This document shows, piece after piece, positions 9,118-18,155 of a stretch of DNA of 64,000 nucleotides. The stretch comes from G963663315 sp963668255 (lineage in GTDB: Bacteria > Pseudomonadota > Gammaproteobacteria > Arenicellales > Poriferihabitantaceae), in assembly GCA_965116595.1 (NCBI GenBank), contig OZ220708.1, positions 1,302,001 to 1,366,000 on the forward strand, in the 5' to 3' direction. Numbering within the stretch: the stretch's first letter is position 1; every line of letters begins with the position of its first letter. The position numbers and the translations under genes were made by a program. Under the pieces are notes generated by a model that saw only the letters and a program-made list of their open reading frames with translations, was not told the DNA's origin and made no database searches.

Positions 9118-10045
9118 TTGATCTACAAAAGCCGAGTGCTGCCGTATTTGCTGATTCTTGTCGCAGGGATTTTGTGGGGCGGTACTTTCTCACTGGCGTT
9201 GATTGCGACCTCCGACGGGTCACATCCACTGGTTCTGGCCACCTGGCAGGCGCTGGTGAGCGCGGTTATCTTCATTGTCGTGTGCCGAGCGCTTAAAATT
9301 CCTGCGTTCCGGCTTGCGAATCTTGGCAAGTATTTGTTTATCGGGGTCGTGGGTCATATCGCCCCCAATATACTTTATTACACCGCGGCGCCGCATTTAT
9401 CTGCGGGTATCCTGTCGATTACGGTGTCTACCGTGCCGTTGTTCACTTATGAACCTCCAACTCCAGTTCGCCGTCTTTGCTCACCTTCTTATGTGGGCGA
9501 TGAGATTTGAACGCATTGTGATCAAACGCGCTGTGGGGCTGTTGTGCGGGATGCTGGCCATCCTGTTGCTGGTGATACCGGACCAGGGATTGAGCAGTGA
9601 TGACGTGAATTTCTGGATCTTGCTGGTGGTCTTGTGCGCACTGTTTTATGCCGCTGAAAATGTTTATATTTCTGAGGGCGTCAGTTACGAAACCAGTATT
9701 TTTGAACTGCTGTGCGGGGCGACTGTCGTGTCGCTGGTTTTTCTGGTCCCGGCTACCTTCTCACTCGGAACAGGGAATCTGTTCCCCTGGGTTTTGACCA
9801 GTTCGGGCTGGGCTATCACAGGCATAGCGGTGGTCAGTGTAGCCGCCTATTCGATGTTCTTTTACACCATCAAGACAGCGGGTCCGGTATTCGCGAGTCA
9901 GTGCGCCTACATTGTGACAATTGCAGGGGTGCTGTGGGGTATCGCCATTTTCTCCGAAGAGCACACTGTCTGGGTCTGGATGTCGGTCCTGGTCATAATG
10001 CTTGGAGTGGCCCTTGTGTCGCCATCCCGGCGAGTAGTGCACTGA
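9118..10045 (+). pseudogene. EamA/DMT-family transporter gene with a frameshift
   Basis: Two overlapping plus-strand frames together encode one ten-helix EamA (drug/metabolite transporter) protein of about 308 residues. The first frame starts with TTG at 9118 and encodes the N-terminal four helices up to ISTVPLFTY-like sequence (about 9450). It then runs into unrelated residues and stops at 9510. The second frame picks up at about 9455-9490 (LLMWAMRFERIVIKRAVG) and continues through the second EamA repeat to 10045. A single extra base between about 9445 and 9485 would explain the break. This is either a real inactivation or a sequencing or assembly error. If intact, it would be an inner-membrane exporter of metabolites. 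Confidence 0.75.
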
Positions 10046-10076
10046 ATCCCGCGCGGACAACCATCGGGACCCGCCC

Positions 10077-10577
10077 CTACGATGACGGGTTGGGCGCGGA
10101 ATTTCTAATTTTTTCGACCAGCGATGTTGTTGAAACCGGGTGCTCGAACCTGATCGAATGGACAGACCCGCCCCAGTTCCGTACTTCCCTGCCGCCCACT
10201 ATATCTTCTATCTTCCAGTCGCCTCCTTTTACCAGCGCTTCCGGTTTGATCTTGAGAATCAATTCCAGCGGGGTGTCCTGATCGAAGGATACGACCCCGT
10301 CAACACACTCAAGGGCGGCCAGCACAGTGGCCCGGTCAGCCGTGGTATTGAGGGGTCGGCCAGGACCCTTGCCGAGTCGTTTAACCGATACATCCGAATT
10401 TATACCCACCACCAGTGAAGTCCCGAGAACCGCTGCGCTTTGAAGACAGTCGACATGCCCGCGATGAAGTATGTCAAATACGCCATTGGTGAAGACCATC
10501 GGGCGATCAAATTTCGAGATCCATTCATCGAAACCGGTTTGAGAGTCGTGTGAATAAATCTTTTGTTGCAGAATCAA
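10077..10577 (-). CDS. rfaE2: RfaE2-like heptose-1-phosphate / glycerol-type nucleotidyltransferase
   Basis: A 166-residue cytidylyltransferase-fold enzyme. TNGVFDILHRGHVDCLQ carries the HxGH nucleotide-binding motif, and KRLGKGPGRPLNTTADRATVLAALECVDGVV matches the adenylyltransferase half of HldE (RfaE domain II). That half makes ADP-D-glycero-beta-D-manno-heptose for the LPS inner core. It is the stand-alone form, with no kinase (RfaE1) domain. Glycerol-3-phosphate cytidylyltransferases share the fold, so the exact substrate rests on the HldE-like middle segment. It lies 31 bases downstream of the dolP-like gene, in the same direction. Confidence 0.85.
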   Translation of the reverse strand: MILQQKIYSHDSQTGFDEWISKFDRPMVFTNGVFDILHRGHVDCLQSAAVLGTSLVVGINSDVSVKRLGKGPGRPLNTTADRATVLAALECVDGVVSFDQDTPLELILKIKPEALVKGGDWKIEDIVGGREVRNWGGSVHSIRFEHPVSTTSLVEKIRNSAPNPSS

Positions 10578-10608
10578 TATGTTCCCCGGGAGTCAGATTC
10601 TGAGCCAG

Positions 10609-11235
10609 TTATTCGGCTTTGATATACTCAAACACCTTGACGATATGGGTCACGCCAACGACGCTTTGCGTCAACTCGACTGCGGCCTGCGCTTCAGCCT
10701 CTGTAACCAGACCCAACAGATATACGTTGCCGCGTTCTGTGACCACCTTGATGTTGGTTAACGGCAGATCATTCGCATTCAGTAATCTGGCTTTCACCTT
10801 TGCGGTGATATAGGAATCGTTGGCACGGCTGTTTATATTACTTCGTCCTGACAGGTCCAGCTCATTGACCACTTCCCGGGTCTGTTCATATGACCTGGCC
10901 AAGGACTCTGCATACTGGCGTTGTTCATCGGTATGAACTTCTCCGGTGAGCAGTACAATCCCATTCATCGCCGTCACACTGATATTGACCGGAGAACCAA
11001 GTCTTTCGTCAGTCCAGTAAATTTTTCTTAATTTCAATTCCAGCACGTTATCGTCGATATTGCGCCCCACGGTTCGTCTTTCGGTGCTCAAGTCGATGGT
11101 GGTGATGACTGCGGTACCAAGCAAAAGAGGAGCACAGGCGGTGATGGATTGTACGGTCAGAAAAATAATCAGGCCGCATAAAATGTTTTTCCATGATTTC
11201 AGGGATAAACCGTGATGGTCGTTTGCCGGTGTCAT
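10609..11235 (-). CDS. dolP: BON-domain outer-membrane lipoprotein, DolP (YraP)-like
   Basis: A 208-residue lipoprotein. The N-terminal hydrophobic segment ILCGLIIFLTVQSITAC ends in an ITAC lipobox with Cys34 as the lipidated residue. Two BON domains follow (about 62-128 and 133-205), with the glycine-centred NGIVLLTGEV and RGNVYLLGLV strands characteristic of the fold. In E. coli, DolP sits at the outer membrane, binds anionic phospholipid and supports envelope integrity and BAM function. The gene position after lpoA and yraN supports this assignment. The diaA gene normally found between yraN and dolP is absent; only 124 bases separate the two here. Confidence 0.9.
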   Translation of the reverse strand: MTPANDHHGLSLKSWKNILCGLIIFLTVQSITACAPLLLGTAVITTIDLSTERRTVGRNIDDNVLELKLRKIYWTDERLGSPVNISVTAMNGIVLLTGEVHTDEQRQYAESLARSYEQTREVVNELDLSGRSNINSRANDSYITAKVKARLLNANDLPLTNIKVVTERGNVYLLGLVTEAEAQAAVELTQSVVGVTHIVKVFEYIKAE

Positions 11236-11359
11236 ATTGGTTTTCTCTAACAGAAGTTGAGCGGGGCACTGAACAATCAGAAAGATTGCCAGAGAACCGG
11301 GTTAGTCGGATTATACATCAGTTTGCTGAATGCCCCCTGATATTAACGGTTGCCACCTT

Positions 11360-11719
11360 TCAAAATGCATGCTTTATCCAGTCAATATCAAATTGATCTT
11401 TTGCCCCGGTAATCGCGATGACATCGAACCGGCATTGATCAAACTCATGGTTGTGGTATTTCTGTAAAAAGGATTCCGCGGTTTTGCGGATTTTATGTCG
11501 TTTTCTGCGGGTGATACTTTCTTCCGGCCCACCAAAGGACCGATCCCTTCTATAGCGTACCTCTATAAATACCAGATCAAGGCCTTGCCGCATGATCAGG
11601 TCGATTTCACCGCATTTTCTCGTGTAGTTGCGTATGACCAGCGAAAGCCCATTTGTTTCCAGATAGGATAATGCAATGGACTCCGCATCTTCACCGCTTT
11701 GTAAATGGGGGGCCTTCAA
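11360..11719 (-). CDS. yraN: YraN/UPF0102 family endonuclease-fold protein
   Basis: Conserved UPF0102 features are GEDAESIALSYLETNGL, then NYTRKCGEIDLIMRQGLDLVFIEVRYRR and a C-terminal CRFDVIAITG. The GEIDLI...FIEVR arrangement is the PD-(D/E)XK-like core of this Holliday-junction-resolvase-related family, whose role is unknown. The start is uncertain. The frame is open up to 11848, but that would overlap lpoA by nearly 100 bases, so I chose the TTG at 11719. A CTG at 11749 and ATGs at 11830 and 11848 are alternatives. It follows lpoA, as in E. coli. Confidence 0.85.
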   Translation of the reverse strand: MKAPHLQSGEDAESIALSYLETNGLSLVIRNYTRKCGEIDLIMRQGLDLVFIEVRYRRDRSFGGPEESITRRKRHKIRKTAESFLQKYHNHEFDQCRFDVIAITGAKDQFDIDWIKHAF

Positions 11720-11753
11720 AGTCGTTATTTCCGGGCTTGCAATATTCAGGAAA

Positions 11754-13751
11754 TTATTGCGTCGGCAGCAACGGCAAGGGCTCTGCCAGGCCGGATACGA
11801 ATCTTGCCCAGGTGGGAAAGTGAACCGCATTCCCGTTTTGGTCAACACTGATTGTCATCGCCCTGCCATAGATCTTCATCCAGTTGTTCTGCCTTAGTCG
11901 CTGTAATTGGGGAATGATCTGATAACTCTGTACTCCAAGAGCGTATAACCGGTCAAGAGCAGTGTTACCGTAAGGGCGTGCTGGCAGCTCGGGTTGGTAC
12001 ACCTGGGGCAGGTCGACTTCGTCCACCTCCCCGGACACATCCATCTCAGGCGCATCCAGCTCAGGCACATCCAGCTCAGACACATCCAGCTCAGGCACAC
12101 CGGATTCAGGGAGCTCTTCAAGGGTATCCGGATCCGTGGATTGATTTTCGCTGTCGTCCTGATTGTTAGCTGATTCCGCCATTTTCAGGGCTTTTTCTTC
12201 AGCTTTTTTCCTTTTGTATAATGTGACGCCGTCCAGAATCCACCGCATTTCTCCAAAGATCAGACCATCCAGATCCGCATCCACTGCCGGCTCCGGATTG
12301 CCCGCATAAACATAGGAGGTCCCATAAAGAGGGACATCATGGGCATGGAAAAAACGTAGTTGAGGTACGATCAGTCTGGCCTGGGTTGTGGTGGCTGCCA
12401 GGAATATGAAATCCAGGTCTGTATTGCGTCTGGGGGAAAATTTCAGTTTCAATCCGGTTTGTGCTTCGATCAGCCGATGGCGAACCATACTCTTGTCTAT
12501 TCCCAGGAATTTCTGGACTACTCTGGCGTGATTTGAAACATCTTCCGGAAATGAGTTGTTCTTCAGAATCCGGCCGCCCAGGTTTTCCCAATGAGCGATA
12601 AACGCATTGGCGGTCCGTTCGCCCCATTCTCCTTCGCTTCGAAGCACGGTAGCATTCCTGTGACCGGTGGCGTAAGCCTTGCCGGCTACCTGGCGCGCCT
12701 CATTTTCCGGAGAAAGGCTGATGCCGTACAGATTGTCTGATGCCTTTTCAGGTGGAATATCCGCAAGCAGCAATGTATTGGTTTCAAGGTTCCGGCTGGC
12801 GAGCAGATTTTCTACCGCTATTCTTCCCAGTGGGCCGACAATGAAATCAGCGCCATCGGCTTCGGCGGCCTGATAATAGAAAGAAGCCAGCAGGGAATCA
12901 GCCCCGATATCATAAAGCGCCAATTCGGGTTTATCGCGGGAACTGTCATTGTAATGCGCCTCGGTGAACCCATCGTAAAATGCCCGGGCGGCCCTGCCGT
13001 CAGGAGAGGTAAGAGGTAAAAGCAATGCGATTTGTCGCCAGGAACTCCGGCCGGGCACAGTAAATGTATCGATTAGCACTGAAACCGCAGGGTGGTCTGG
13101 ATAAGCCCTTCGCCATTCCTGCAATTCAGTTTCGGGCAGCGCCTCGGAATCAAGCGCCTCAAGCAAAGCCAGCCAGCCAGCCAGATTGGGGTCGATGATG
13201 TCTTCCATCAGCAGTGAACGATGCAGTGAGTCGAGTGACTGAAGTACCTGCAGCAGGGTTTTCCGGGTTTCCAGCCGGGCCTTTCCCGTGACCTCAAAAT
13301 CCAGTTTCAGAAGAGTCTCGACCGCCGCCGATGGGTAGCCCGAGGCCAGTTGCGATTTTGCCAGAAGAATTTCCCGTTCTGCTCTATCCAGGGCTGAAAG
13401 TTGATCTGCCTCCCATTGCCCCGTGTCGTCATCGTCAACAATGACAATCGTCTCTTCCTCGAGAATACCATGACTTACTACAGTCGGCTCCGGCTCCGCT
13501 ATGGATTCCTCTTCCTCTGTTATGTCCGTTCCTTCCATGTCCATTATTTCCAGGTCCGTTACTTCTTCTTCAATATCTGTATGTTCTTCAACAACCGGCG
13601 GTATCGGCAAAGTCTCCGGTAATGGTGTACAGTTGGCGAGAAACATACAGGCCAGGCCGAGAGCCAGGTTTGGGGCTGACAGTCTCGGTTTTCCGGGCAT
13701 CAAACTGAATTTCGGGAACAATTTTGACTGGTTTTGGTAAAACGGGATCAT
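11754..13751 (-). CDS. lpoA: penicillin-binding protein activator LpoA (LppC family)
   Basis: An outer-membrane lipoprotein expected to stimulate the peptidoglycan synthase PBP1A. The ATG at 13751 leaves a 58-base gap to divergent rsmI. It is followed by a hydrophobic NLALGLACMFLANC segment, with Cys41 the probable lipidated residue (the Asn at -1 is unusual for a lipobox). A strongly acidic linker (Glu/Asp-rich, about residues 48-95) leads to the N-terminal TPR-like part. A C-terminal periplasmic-binding-protein type I domain follows: RQIALLLPLTSPDGRAARAFYDGF, then DFIVGPLGR and DFIFLAATTTQARLIVPQLRF. An unusual Asp/Glu/Pro-rich insertion encoded by 15-bp repeats interrupts the C-terminal domain. 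The frame is open to 13871, but that start would overlap rsmI. Confidence 0.9.
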   Translation of the reverse strand: MIPFYQNQSKLFPKFSLMPGKPRLSAPNLALGLACMFLANCTPLPETLPIPPVVEEHTDIEEEVTDLEIMDMEGTDITEEEESIAEPEPTVVSHGILEEETIVIVDDDDTGQWEADQLSALDRAEREILLAKSQLASGYPSAAVETLLKLDFEVTGKARLETRKTLLQVLQSLDSLHRSLLMEDIIDPNLAGWLALLEALDSEALPETELQEWRRAYPDHPAVSVLIDTFTVPGRSSWRQIALLLPLTSPDGRAARAFYDGFTEAHYNDSSRDKPELALYDIGADSLLASFYYQAAEADGADFIVGPLGRIAVENLLASRNLETNTLLLADIPPEKASDNLYGISLSPENEARQVAGKAYATGHRNATVLRSEGEWGERTANAFIAHWENLGGRILKNNSFPEDVSNHARVVQKFLGIDKSMVRHRLIEAQTGLKLKFSPRRNTDLDFIFLAATTTQARLIVPQLRFFHAHDVPLYGTSYVYAGNPEPAVDADLDGLIFGEMRWILDGVTLYKRKKAEEKALKMAESANNQDDSENQSTDPDTLEELPESGVPELDVSELDVPELDAPEMDVSGEVDEVDLPQVYQPELPARPYGNTALDRLYALGVQSYQIIPQLQRLRQNNWMKIYGRAMTISVDQNGNAVHFPTWARFVSGLAEPLPLLPTQ
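12037..12096. repeat. four tandem 15-bp units inside lpoA
   Basis: Four near-identical 15-bp units of the type ACATCCAGCTCAGGC lie head to tail at 12037, 12052, 12067 and 12082. On the coding (minus) strand they encode repeated five-residue units such as PELDV and SELDV. The unit length keeps the reading frame, so copy-number change would lengthen or shorten an acidic loop in LpoA without breaking the gene. Confidence 0.85.
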
Positions 13752-13809
13752 GGAAGATTCTTGAATTGCAGTAGCGGATGAATACTCCCACAGTATAAGA
13801 GATTCGGTA

Positions 13810-14655
13810 ATGAACGGCAAAACAGGGGCGCTGTATATTGTTGCCACTCCAATCGGCAACCTGGAAGACATCGGGTTGCGCGCAAAAGCCGTATTGGCGC
13901 GGGTCAGACTGATACTGGCGGAAGATACCCGACATGCGGCAAAGCTGCTGAATCACCACCAGATCAAAAACAGAACCCGATCGTTTCACGAACACAACGA
14001 AAACGAACAGACCTCCGGGATAATCCGGTTGTTACGGGAGGGGTCGGATATTGCGTTGATCAGCGATGCAGGCACGCCGTTGATCAGTGATCCGGGATAT
14101 CGACTGGTTCAGGCAGCGCGAAACAATCAATTACCGGTCATTCCGATTCCCGGGCCGAGCGCCGTTATCGCGGCGCTTTCGGCTTCCGGATTACCGGCTG
14201 ACCGATTCTGCTTCGAGGGATTCCTTCCGGCCAGGCGAGCACAGCGGTTGCAAAAACTGACGGAATTATCGACCGGGACAAGAACGCTGGTACTGTTTGA
14301 GTCGAGTCACCGCATTGTCGCAGCGCTTGAGGATATCCAGTCCTGCCTGCCGGCAAATGTGAAAATCACCGTGGCCCGGGAGATGACCAAGAAATTCGAA
14401 TCATTCTATCATGGCGACATCGGAACTGTCCGCCGGCAGATCGAACAGGGCGACCCGCATCAAAAGGGAGAATTCGTCATCGTATTGTCCTGGCAGTTGC
14501 CTGACGATCCTGACTGGCAAAAAGCATTGAAACTGGCGGCGGCAATGGTTGAGTACATGCCTGCGAAGACCGCAGCGAAAATAGTCAGTGACACGTTCGG
14601 GGTGAGCAAAAACCGGCTGTACCGGCTTGTTCTTGACCTGAAGAAGGGGAGTTGA
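13810..14655 (+). CDS. rsmI: 16S rRNA (cytidine-1402 2'-O)-methyltransferase RsmI
   Basis: A 281-residue tetrapyrrole-methylase-fold enzyme. The opening GALYIVATPIGNLEDIGLRA and the RLILAEDTRHAAKLLNHH segment are diagnostic. They are followed by LISDAGTPLISDPGYRLV and the SAM-pocket sequence PIPGPSAVIAALSASGLP. It 2'-O-methylates C1402 of 16S rRNA. The C-terminal VAREMTKKFESFYHGD and VSKNRLYRLVLDLKK complete the family pattern. It is transcribed away from lpoA across a 58-base gap, which must hold both promoters. Its usual neighbour rnpB is found 3.1 kb further on, separated by two inserted-looking genes. Confidence 0.96.
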   Translation: MNGKTGALYIVATPIGNLEDIGLRAKAVLARVRLILAEDTRHAAKLLNHHQIKNRTRSFHEHNENEQTSGIIRLLREGSDIALISDAGTPLISDPGYRLVQAARNNQLPVIPIPGPSAVIAALSASGLPADRFCFEGFLPARRAQRLQKLTELSTGTRTLVLFESSHRIVAALEDIQSCLPANVKITVAREMTKKFESFYHGDIGTVRRQIEQGDPHQKGEFVIVLSWQLPDDPDWQKALKLAAAMVEYMPAKTAAKIVSDTFGVSKNRLYRLVLDLKKGS

Positions 14656-14783
14656 TTTTGTGCGGCGTGAATCGGTAAAGGAGCTGTATACAGAGGACTT
14701 TCATGAACCGCAGTGGATACTTTGCGTGGAATACGCAGTCCTGATATACTGCTCGTTTCTCCTCGCCCGGCCGGGCATGAATC

Positions 14784-16019
14784 ATGGCATATTTTGAAAC
14801 GGGTTCTTCTGTTTCGGCCGACGGGCCGTCAGTCATTGCCCAAAACAGGTTCCTGATCGGGACGCTCACCCTGGGCCATCTGATCAATGACTGGGTCGCC
14901 GGGACGATCTGGATTATCGCCCCCGCAGTCGCGGTGAGCATGGGATACGGTCCTACCGAAATTGGCATCATCCTGGCCGTCAACGGAATCGCCGCCGGTC
15001 TGACCTATATCCCGGCAGGCATGATTGCAGATCGCGTTTCCAACCAGGGTTTCCTGATGCTGATTTCGTTCTGGTGGGTAGCAGCGGGGTATTTTGTCAG
15101 TACTCTTGTGCCCGGCTTCTGGCCCATAACCCTGTTGCTGGCCGTCGGCGTCATGGGCGATGCGTTCTGGCATCCGGTAGCAACCGGCGTGCTGGTCAAG
15201 ACCCTGCCCAGCCGAAGAGCCCAGGCGCTGGGCATTCACGCCATGGGAGGCAGCATCGGCGCGGAAATCCTGGGCCCGTTGAGCATGGGGTTTTTGCTCG
15301 GATACTTCAGCTGGCAGACCAGCCTGCAACTGCTGGTGATCCCCACCGTGCTGATGGGAATGGCGTTTATATTCATAGCACCGAAGATTGCCACCACTTC
15401 CAGACGCAGGCTGTCCATGGCAGACCTGAAAAAACTGGCGCGGTCCTGGAGTTCATCCCGGGGACTGCTCATGGTGGGCATGATGATTTGCTACAATATG
15501 GCCCTGTTTGCGTTATTGTCCATGACGCCGGTAATTCTGCAGCAGCGATACGGATTCAATGCCTTCAATTCATCTGTCGTGTTTGCCGGGATGCTGGTGT
15601 TCGGCACCCTGTGCCAGCCGTTCATCGGCAAGATTTCGGATATTGCTGGCCGCAAGGCGCTGCTGATTGGAACGGTCGGCCTTGCCGCCGTATGCGCAGC
15701 AGGTGCAGGGCTGTTCTCCGGATTCTGGCTTTTCGCCGCTTCGTTGATCGGCGCCGCTTCGCTGCTGACGGCCATACGCCCGGTAATTCTTGCCGCTGCA
15801 GTCGAATTTTCAGGGGATTCGGAATCCACCACGATGGGGCTGGTGTTCGCCATTCTGGATGGCGTGGGGGCGCTCGGCGCCCTGTTGTCAGGACTGGTGG
15901 GTGAAATCGATCTTTCGCTTGCCTTCCTGCTGTCGGCCGCATTGTCGACCGCTTCGATCACGCTTGCCCTGATGCTGCAATTCTCCAAGGGTACGGGCCG
16001 GGGAGGGGTAGTTGCATAG
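14784..16019 (+). CDS. MFS transporter
   Basis: A 411-residue major facilitator protein with about twelve hydrophobic segments. LIGTLTLGHLINDWVAGTIWIIAPAVAVSMG forms helix 1, GLTYIPAGMIADRVSNQG provides the loop 2-3 motif, and GKISDIAGRKALLIGT is the matching motif between helices 8 and 9. The early HLIND pattern recalls Fsr (fosmidomycin-resistance)-type carriers, but the substrate is not evident. The start ATG is 128 bases after rsmI. The following nucleotidase gene is 48 bases downstream, so co-transcription is possible. Confidence 0.88.
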   Translation: MAYFETGSSVSADGPSVIAQNRFLIGTLTLGHLINDWVAGTIWIIAPAVAVSMGYGPTEIGIILAVNGIAAGLTYIPAGMIADRVSNQGFLMLISFWWVAAGYFVSTLVPGFWPITLLLAVGVMGDAFWHPVATGVLVKTLPSRRAQALGIHAMGGSIGAEILGPLSMGFLLGYFSWQTSLQLLVIPTVLMGMAFIFIAPKIATTSRRRLSMADLKKLARSWSSSRGLLMVGMMICYNMALFALLSMTPVILQQRYGFNAFNSSVVFAGMLVFGTLCQPFIGKISDIAGRKALLIGTVGLAAVCAAGAGLFSGFWLFAASLIGAASLLTAIRPVILAAAVEFSGDSESTTMGLVFAILDGVGALGALLSGLVGEIDLSLAFLLSAALSTASITLALMLQFSKGTGRGGVVA

Positions 16020-16067
16020 TGCCGAGCCCTGAAACAGGTTGACTGACGTCGTTAGGGGAGAACTTCC

Positions 16068-17657
16068 ATGATTCGCACAAGCATCCTGTTCGCCGTGACG
16101 GCATTGTTTCTCGTGACCGGCGTACGCGCCGAGACATTGACGATCCTGCATACGAATGATTTCCACTCCCGCATAGAGCCGATCAACCGATATGATGGCA
16201 GTTGTCCAGAGCCGGACAATGCAGCAGGTGAATGCTTCGGGGGAGCCGCCCGCCTGGCTACGGCCATCCATGCCGCGCGGATGGAGGCGCCGAACGCTCT
16301 TCTGGTTGATGGAGGCGATCAGTTCCAGGGTTCGCTCTTCTACAACTGGTACAAAGGGAAAGCGGCCGCTGAGATCATGAACACGCTTGGCTACGATGCG
16401 ATGGCCGCGGGCAACCATGAATTCGACGATGGCCCGGAAACGCTTCGCGGCTTCATGGACGCGGTCGATTTCCCGGTGCTGATGTCCAACGCCGATCTAT
16501 CGGCGGAACCCGCGCTGGCCGGGGCGCTGACGCCATCGACGGTGATCGAGCGCGGCGGCCATCGCTATGGGTTGATCGGCCTGGCTCCCGTGAATACGCC
16601 CGAACTCTCCTCGCCGGGTCCCAATATCCGGTTTACTGATCCAGCCGAAGCGGTTCGCAGTGAAATCGTGAAGTTCTCCGGCCAGGGGATTGACCGCATT
16701 ATCGTACTCTCACATTCCGGTCACGGTACTGATCAGCGCATCGCTGCGATGGTTGACGGCATTGACGTGATTGTCGGCGGACATTCGAATACCCTTCTTG
16801 CGAACACTTCCGCTCCGGCCGAAGGACCTTATCCGACCTGGTTAACCAGCCCGAACGGCGGACGCACGGCTATCGTGCAGGCATACGCCTATGGGAAATA
16901 TCTCGGTCGGCTTGATGTCACCTTCGATGACGACGGCGCCATCACCGAAGCAGTGGGTGAGCCGTTGCTGATGGATGGCACGATTGCCGAGGACGATGCG
17001 CTGAAGACTCGTATTGCCGCCCTGGCAGCGCCGCTCGCTGAAATCCGGGGCCGGGTCATCGCCGAGGCCGGGGCCTTGATCGATGGCCGCCGCGAGCATT
17101 GCCGTGCACGGGAATGCGAGATCGGAATTCTCGTCGCAGATGCGATGCTTGCACGTATGAAGCCTCTGGGCGCCGATATCGCGATCATGAATGGCGGCGG
17201 CCTGCGCGCCTCGATCGATCCGGGTCCGATCACGATGGGCGAGGTGATGACTGTACTCCCGTTCCAGAATCTGCTCGCTGATTTTGGCCTTGCCGGCGCC
17301 GACGTTGTGGCGGCGCTCGAGTCCGGCGTCAGCCAGGTCGAGGGGTACGCAGGGCGGTTCCCGCAAGTGGCCGGCCTGCGCTACAGTTACAGTTTGTCCG
17401 AAGGGCCGAATGAAGGGCGTGTTTCGGATGTCGAGGTAATGCAGGACGGAGAGTGGGTTGCGATAAATCCTGACGCACAATATGACATCGTTTCGAACGA
17501 CTTTCTGCGCGTCGGCGGCGACGGCTACGTGATCTTCTCGGAGAAAGGCATGGACGCCTATGACTTTGGACCGGATCTTGCGGATGTCGTTGCCGAATAT
17601 CTCGCCGACCACAGTCCGTACATGCCGGTACTGGATGGGCGGATCACCGTGAAATAA
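16068..17657 (+). CDS. periplasmic 5'-nucleotidase / UDP-sugar hydrolase (UshA-like)
   Basis: A 529-residue secreted metallophosphoesterase. A clear signal peptide (MIRTSILFAVTALFLVTGVRA) precedes LTILHTNDFHSRIEP with the first metal ligands. VDGGDQFQGS, AAGNHEFDDG, VLSHSGHG and VGGHSNT complete the metallophosphatase motifs. The C-terminal 5'-nucleotidase domain carries NGGGLRASIDPGPITMGEV and ends VGGDGYVIFSEKG. The enzyme would strip phosphate from extracellular nucleotides for nucleoside and phosphate salvage. By eye it is richer in G and C at third codon positions than the flanking genes, hinting at a different origin. Confidence 0.92.
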   Translation: MIRTSILFAVTALFLVTGVRAETLTILHTNDFHSRIEPINRYDGSCPEPDNAAGECFGGAARLATAIHAARMEAPNALLVDGGDQFQGSLFYNWYKGKAAAEIMNTLGYDAMAAGNHEFDDGPETLRGFMDAVDFPVLMSNADLSAEPALAGALTPSTVIERGGHRYGLIGLAPVNTPELSSPGPNIRFTDPAEAVRSEIVKFSGQGIDRIIVLSHSGHGTDQRIAAMVDGIDVIVGGHSNTLLANTSAPAEGPYPTWLTSPNGGRTAIVQAYAYGKYLGRLDVTFDDDGAITEAVGEPLLMDGTIAEDDALKTRIAALAAPLAEIRGRVIAEAGALIDGRREHCRARECEIGILVADAMLARMKPLGADIAIMNGGGLRASIDPGPITMGEVMTVLPFQNLLADFGLAGADVVAALESGVSQVEGYAGRFPQVAGLRYSYSLSEGPNEGRVSDVEVMQDGEWVAINPDAQYDIVSNDFLRVGGDGYVIFSEKGMDAYDFGPDLADVVAEYLADHSPYMPVLDGRITVK

Positions 17658-17676
17658 CTTTCCCACCATGGTCGCA

Positions 17677-17720
17677 GGGACAATCCCCCTGTGGTTGTCC
17701 CATTCCCGCGCAGGCGGGAA
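17677..17720. terminator. two adjacent hairpins after the nucleotidase gene
   Basis: The first hairpin pairs GGGACAA (17677-17683) with TTGTCCC (17695-17701). The second pairs TTCCCGC (17703-17709) with GCGGGAA (17714-17720) over a four-base loop. No long T-run follows, so they may be a factor-assisted terminator or a dispersed extragenic palindrome. A GGGAATCCAG motif shortly after (17751-17760) is typical of such repeats. They separate the nucleotidase gene from rnpB. Confidence 0.5.
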
Positions 17721-17773
17721 CGAGGTAGTGCCGGACATTGTTTTTTGACCGGGAATCCAGTAGGGTACATTGT

Positions 17774-18114
17774 GGGAGTTGGCCAAACAGTTGCGGTATC
17801 TTATGATATCGAGGAAAGTCCGGGCTCCAACGGGTAGAGTGCCAGTTAATGGCTGGGCAGCGTGAGTTGACGGCCAGTGCCGCAGAAAATATACCGCCTT
17901 GTATTGTATAAGGTAAGGGTGAAATGGTGCGGTAAGAGCGCACCGCGCTATTGGTAACAATAGTGGCAGGGTAAACCCCACTCGGAGCAAGACCAAATAG
18001 GGATCCATTGGTGTGACCCGCGCCGGATCCGGGTAGGTTGCTTGAGGCGTTTGGTGACAAACGTTCCAGATGAATAACTGTTCAAGACAGAACCCGGCTT
18101 ATCGGCCAACTCCC
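17774..18114 (+). ncRNA. rnpB: RNase P RNA, bacterial class A
   Basis: The catalytic RNA of ribonuclease P, which removes the 5' leader of pre-tRNAs. Conserved segments are visible in order: GAGGAAAGTCCGGGCTCC (about 17811-17828), GGTAAGAGCGCACCG (about 17931-17945), AGGGTAAACCCCACTCGGAG (about 17968) and the closing AACCCGGCTTATCGG. Helix P1 is formed by GGGAGTTGGCC (17774-17784) and GGCCAACTCCC (18104-18114), which set the ends. The predicted length is 341 nt, somewhat shorter than E. coli (377). A possible promoter lies just upstream (TTGTTT at 17739, TAGGGT at 17761). Confidence 0.95.
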
Positions 18115-18155
18115 TCCCCGGTCAAGCCGGGGACAGGCTTTTCAAGGAACAACCA

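Noticed and set aside
16842..18008. Long minus-strand ORF across the nucleotidase gene and rnpB
   Set aside because: It is antisense to a clear 5'-nucleotidase and to RNase P RNA and has no protein-like motifs.
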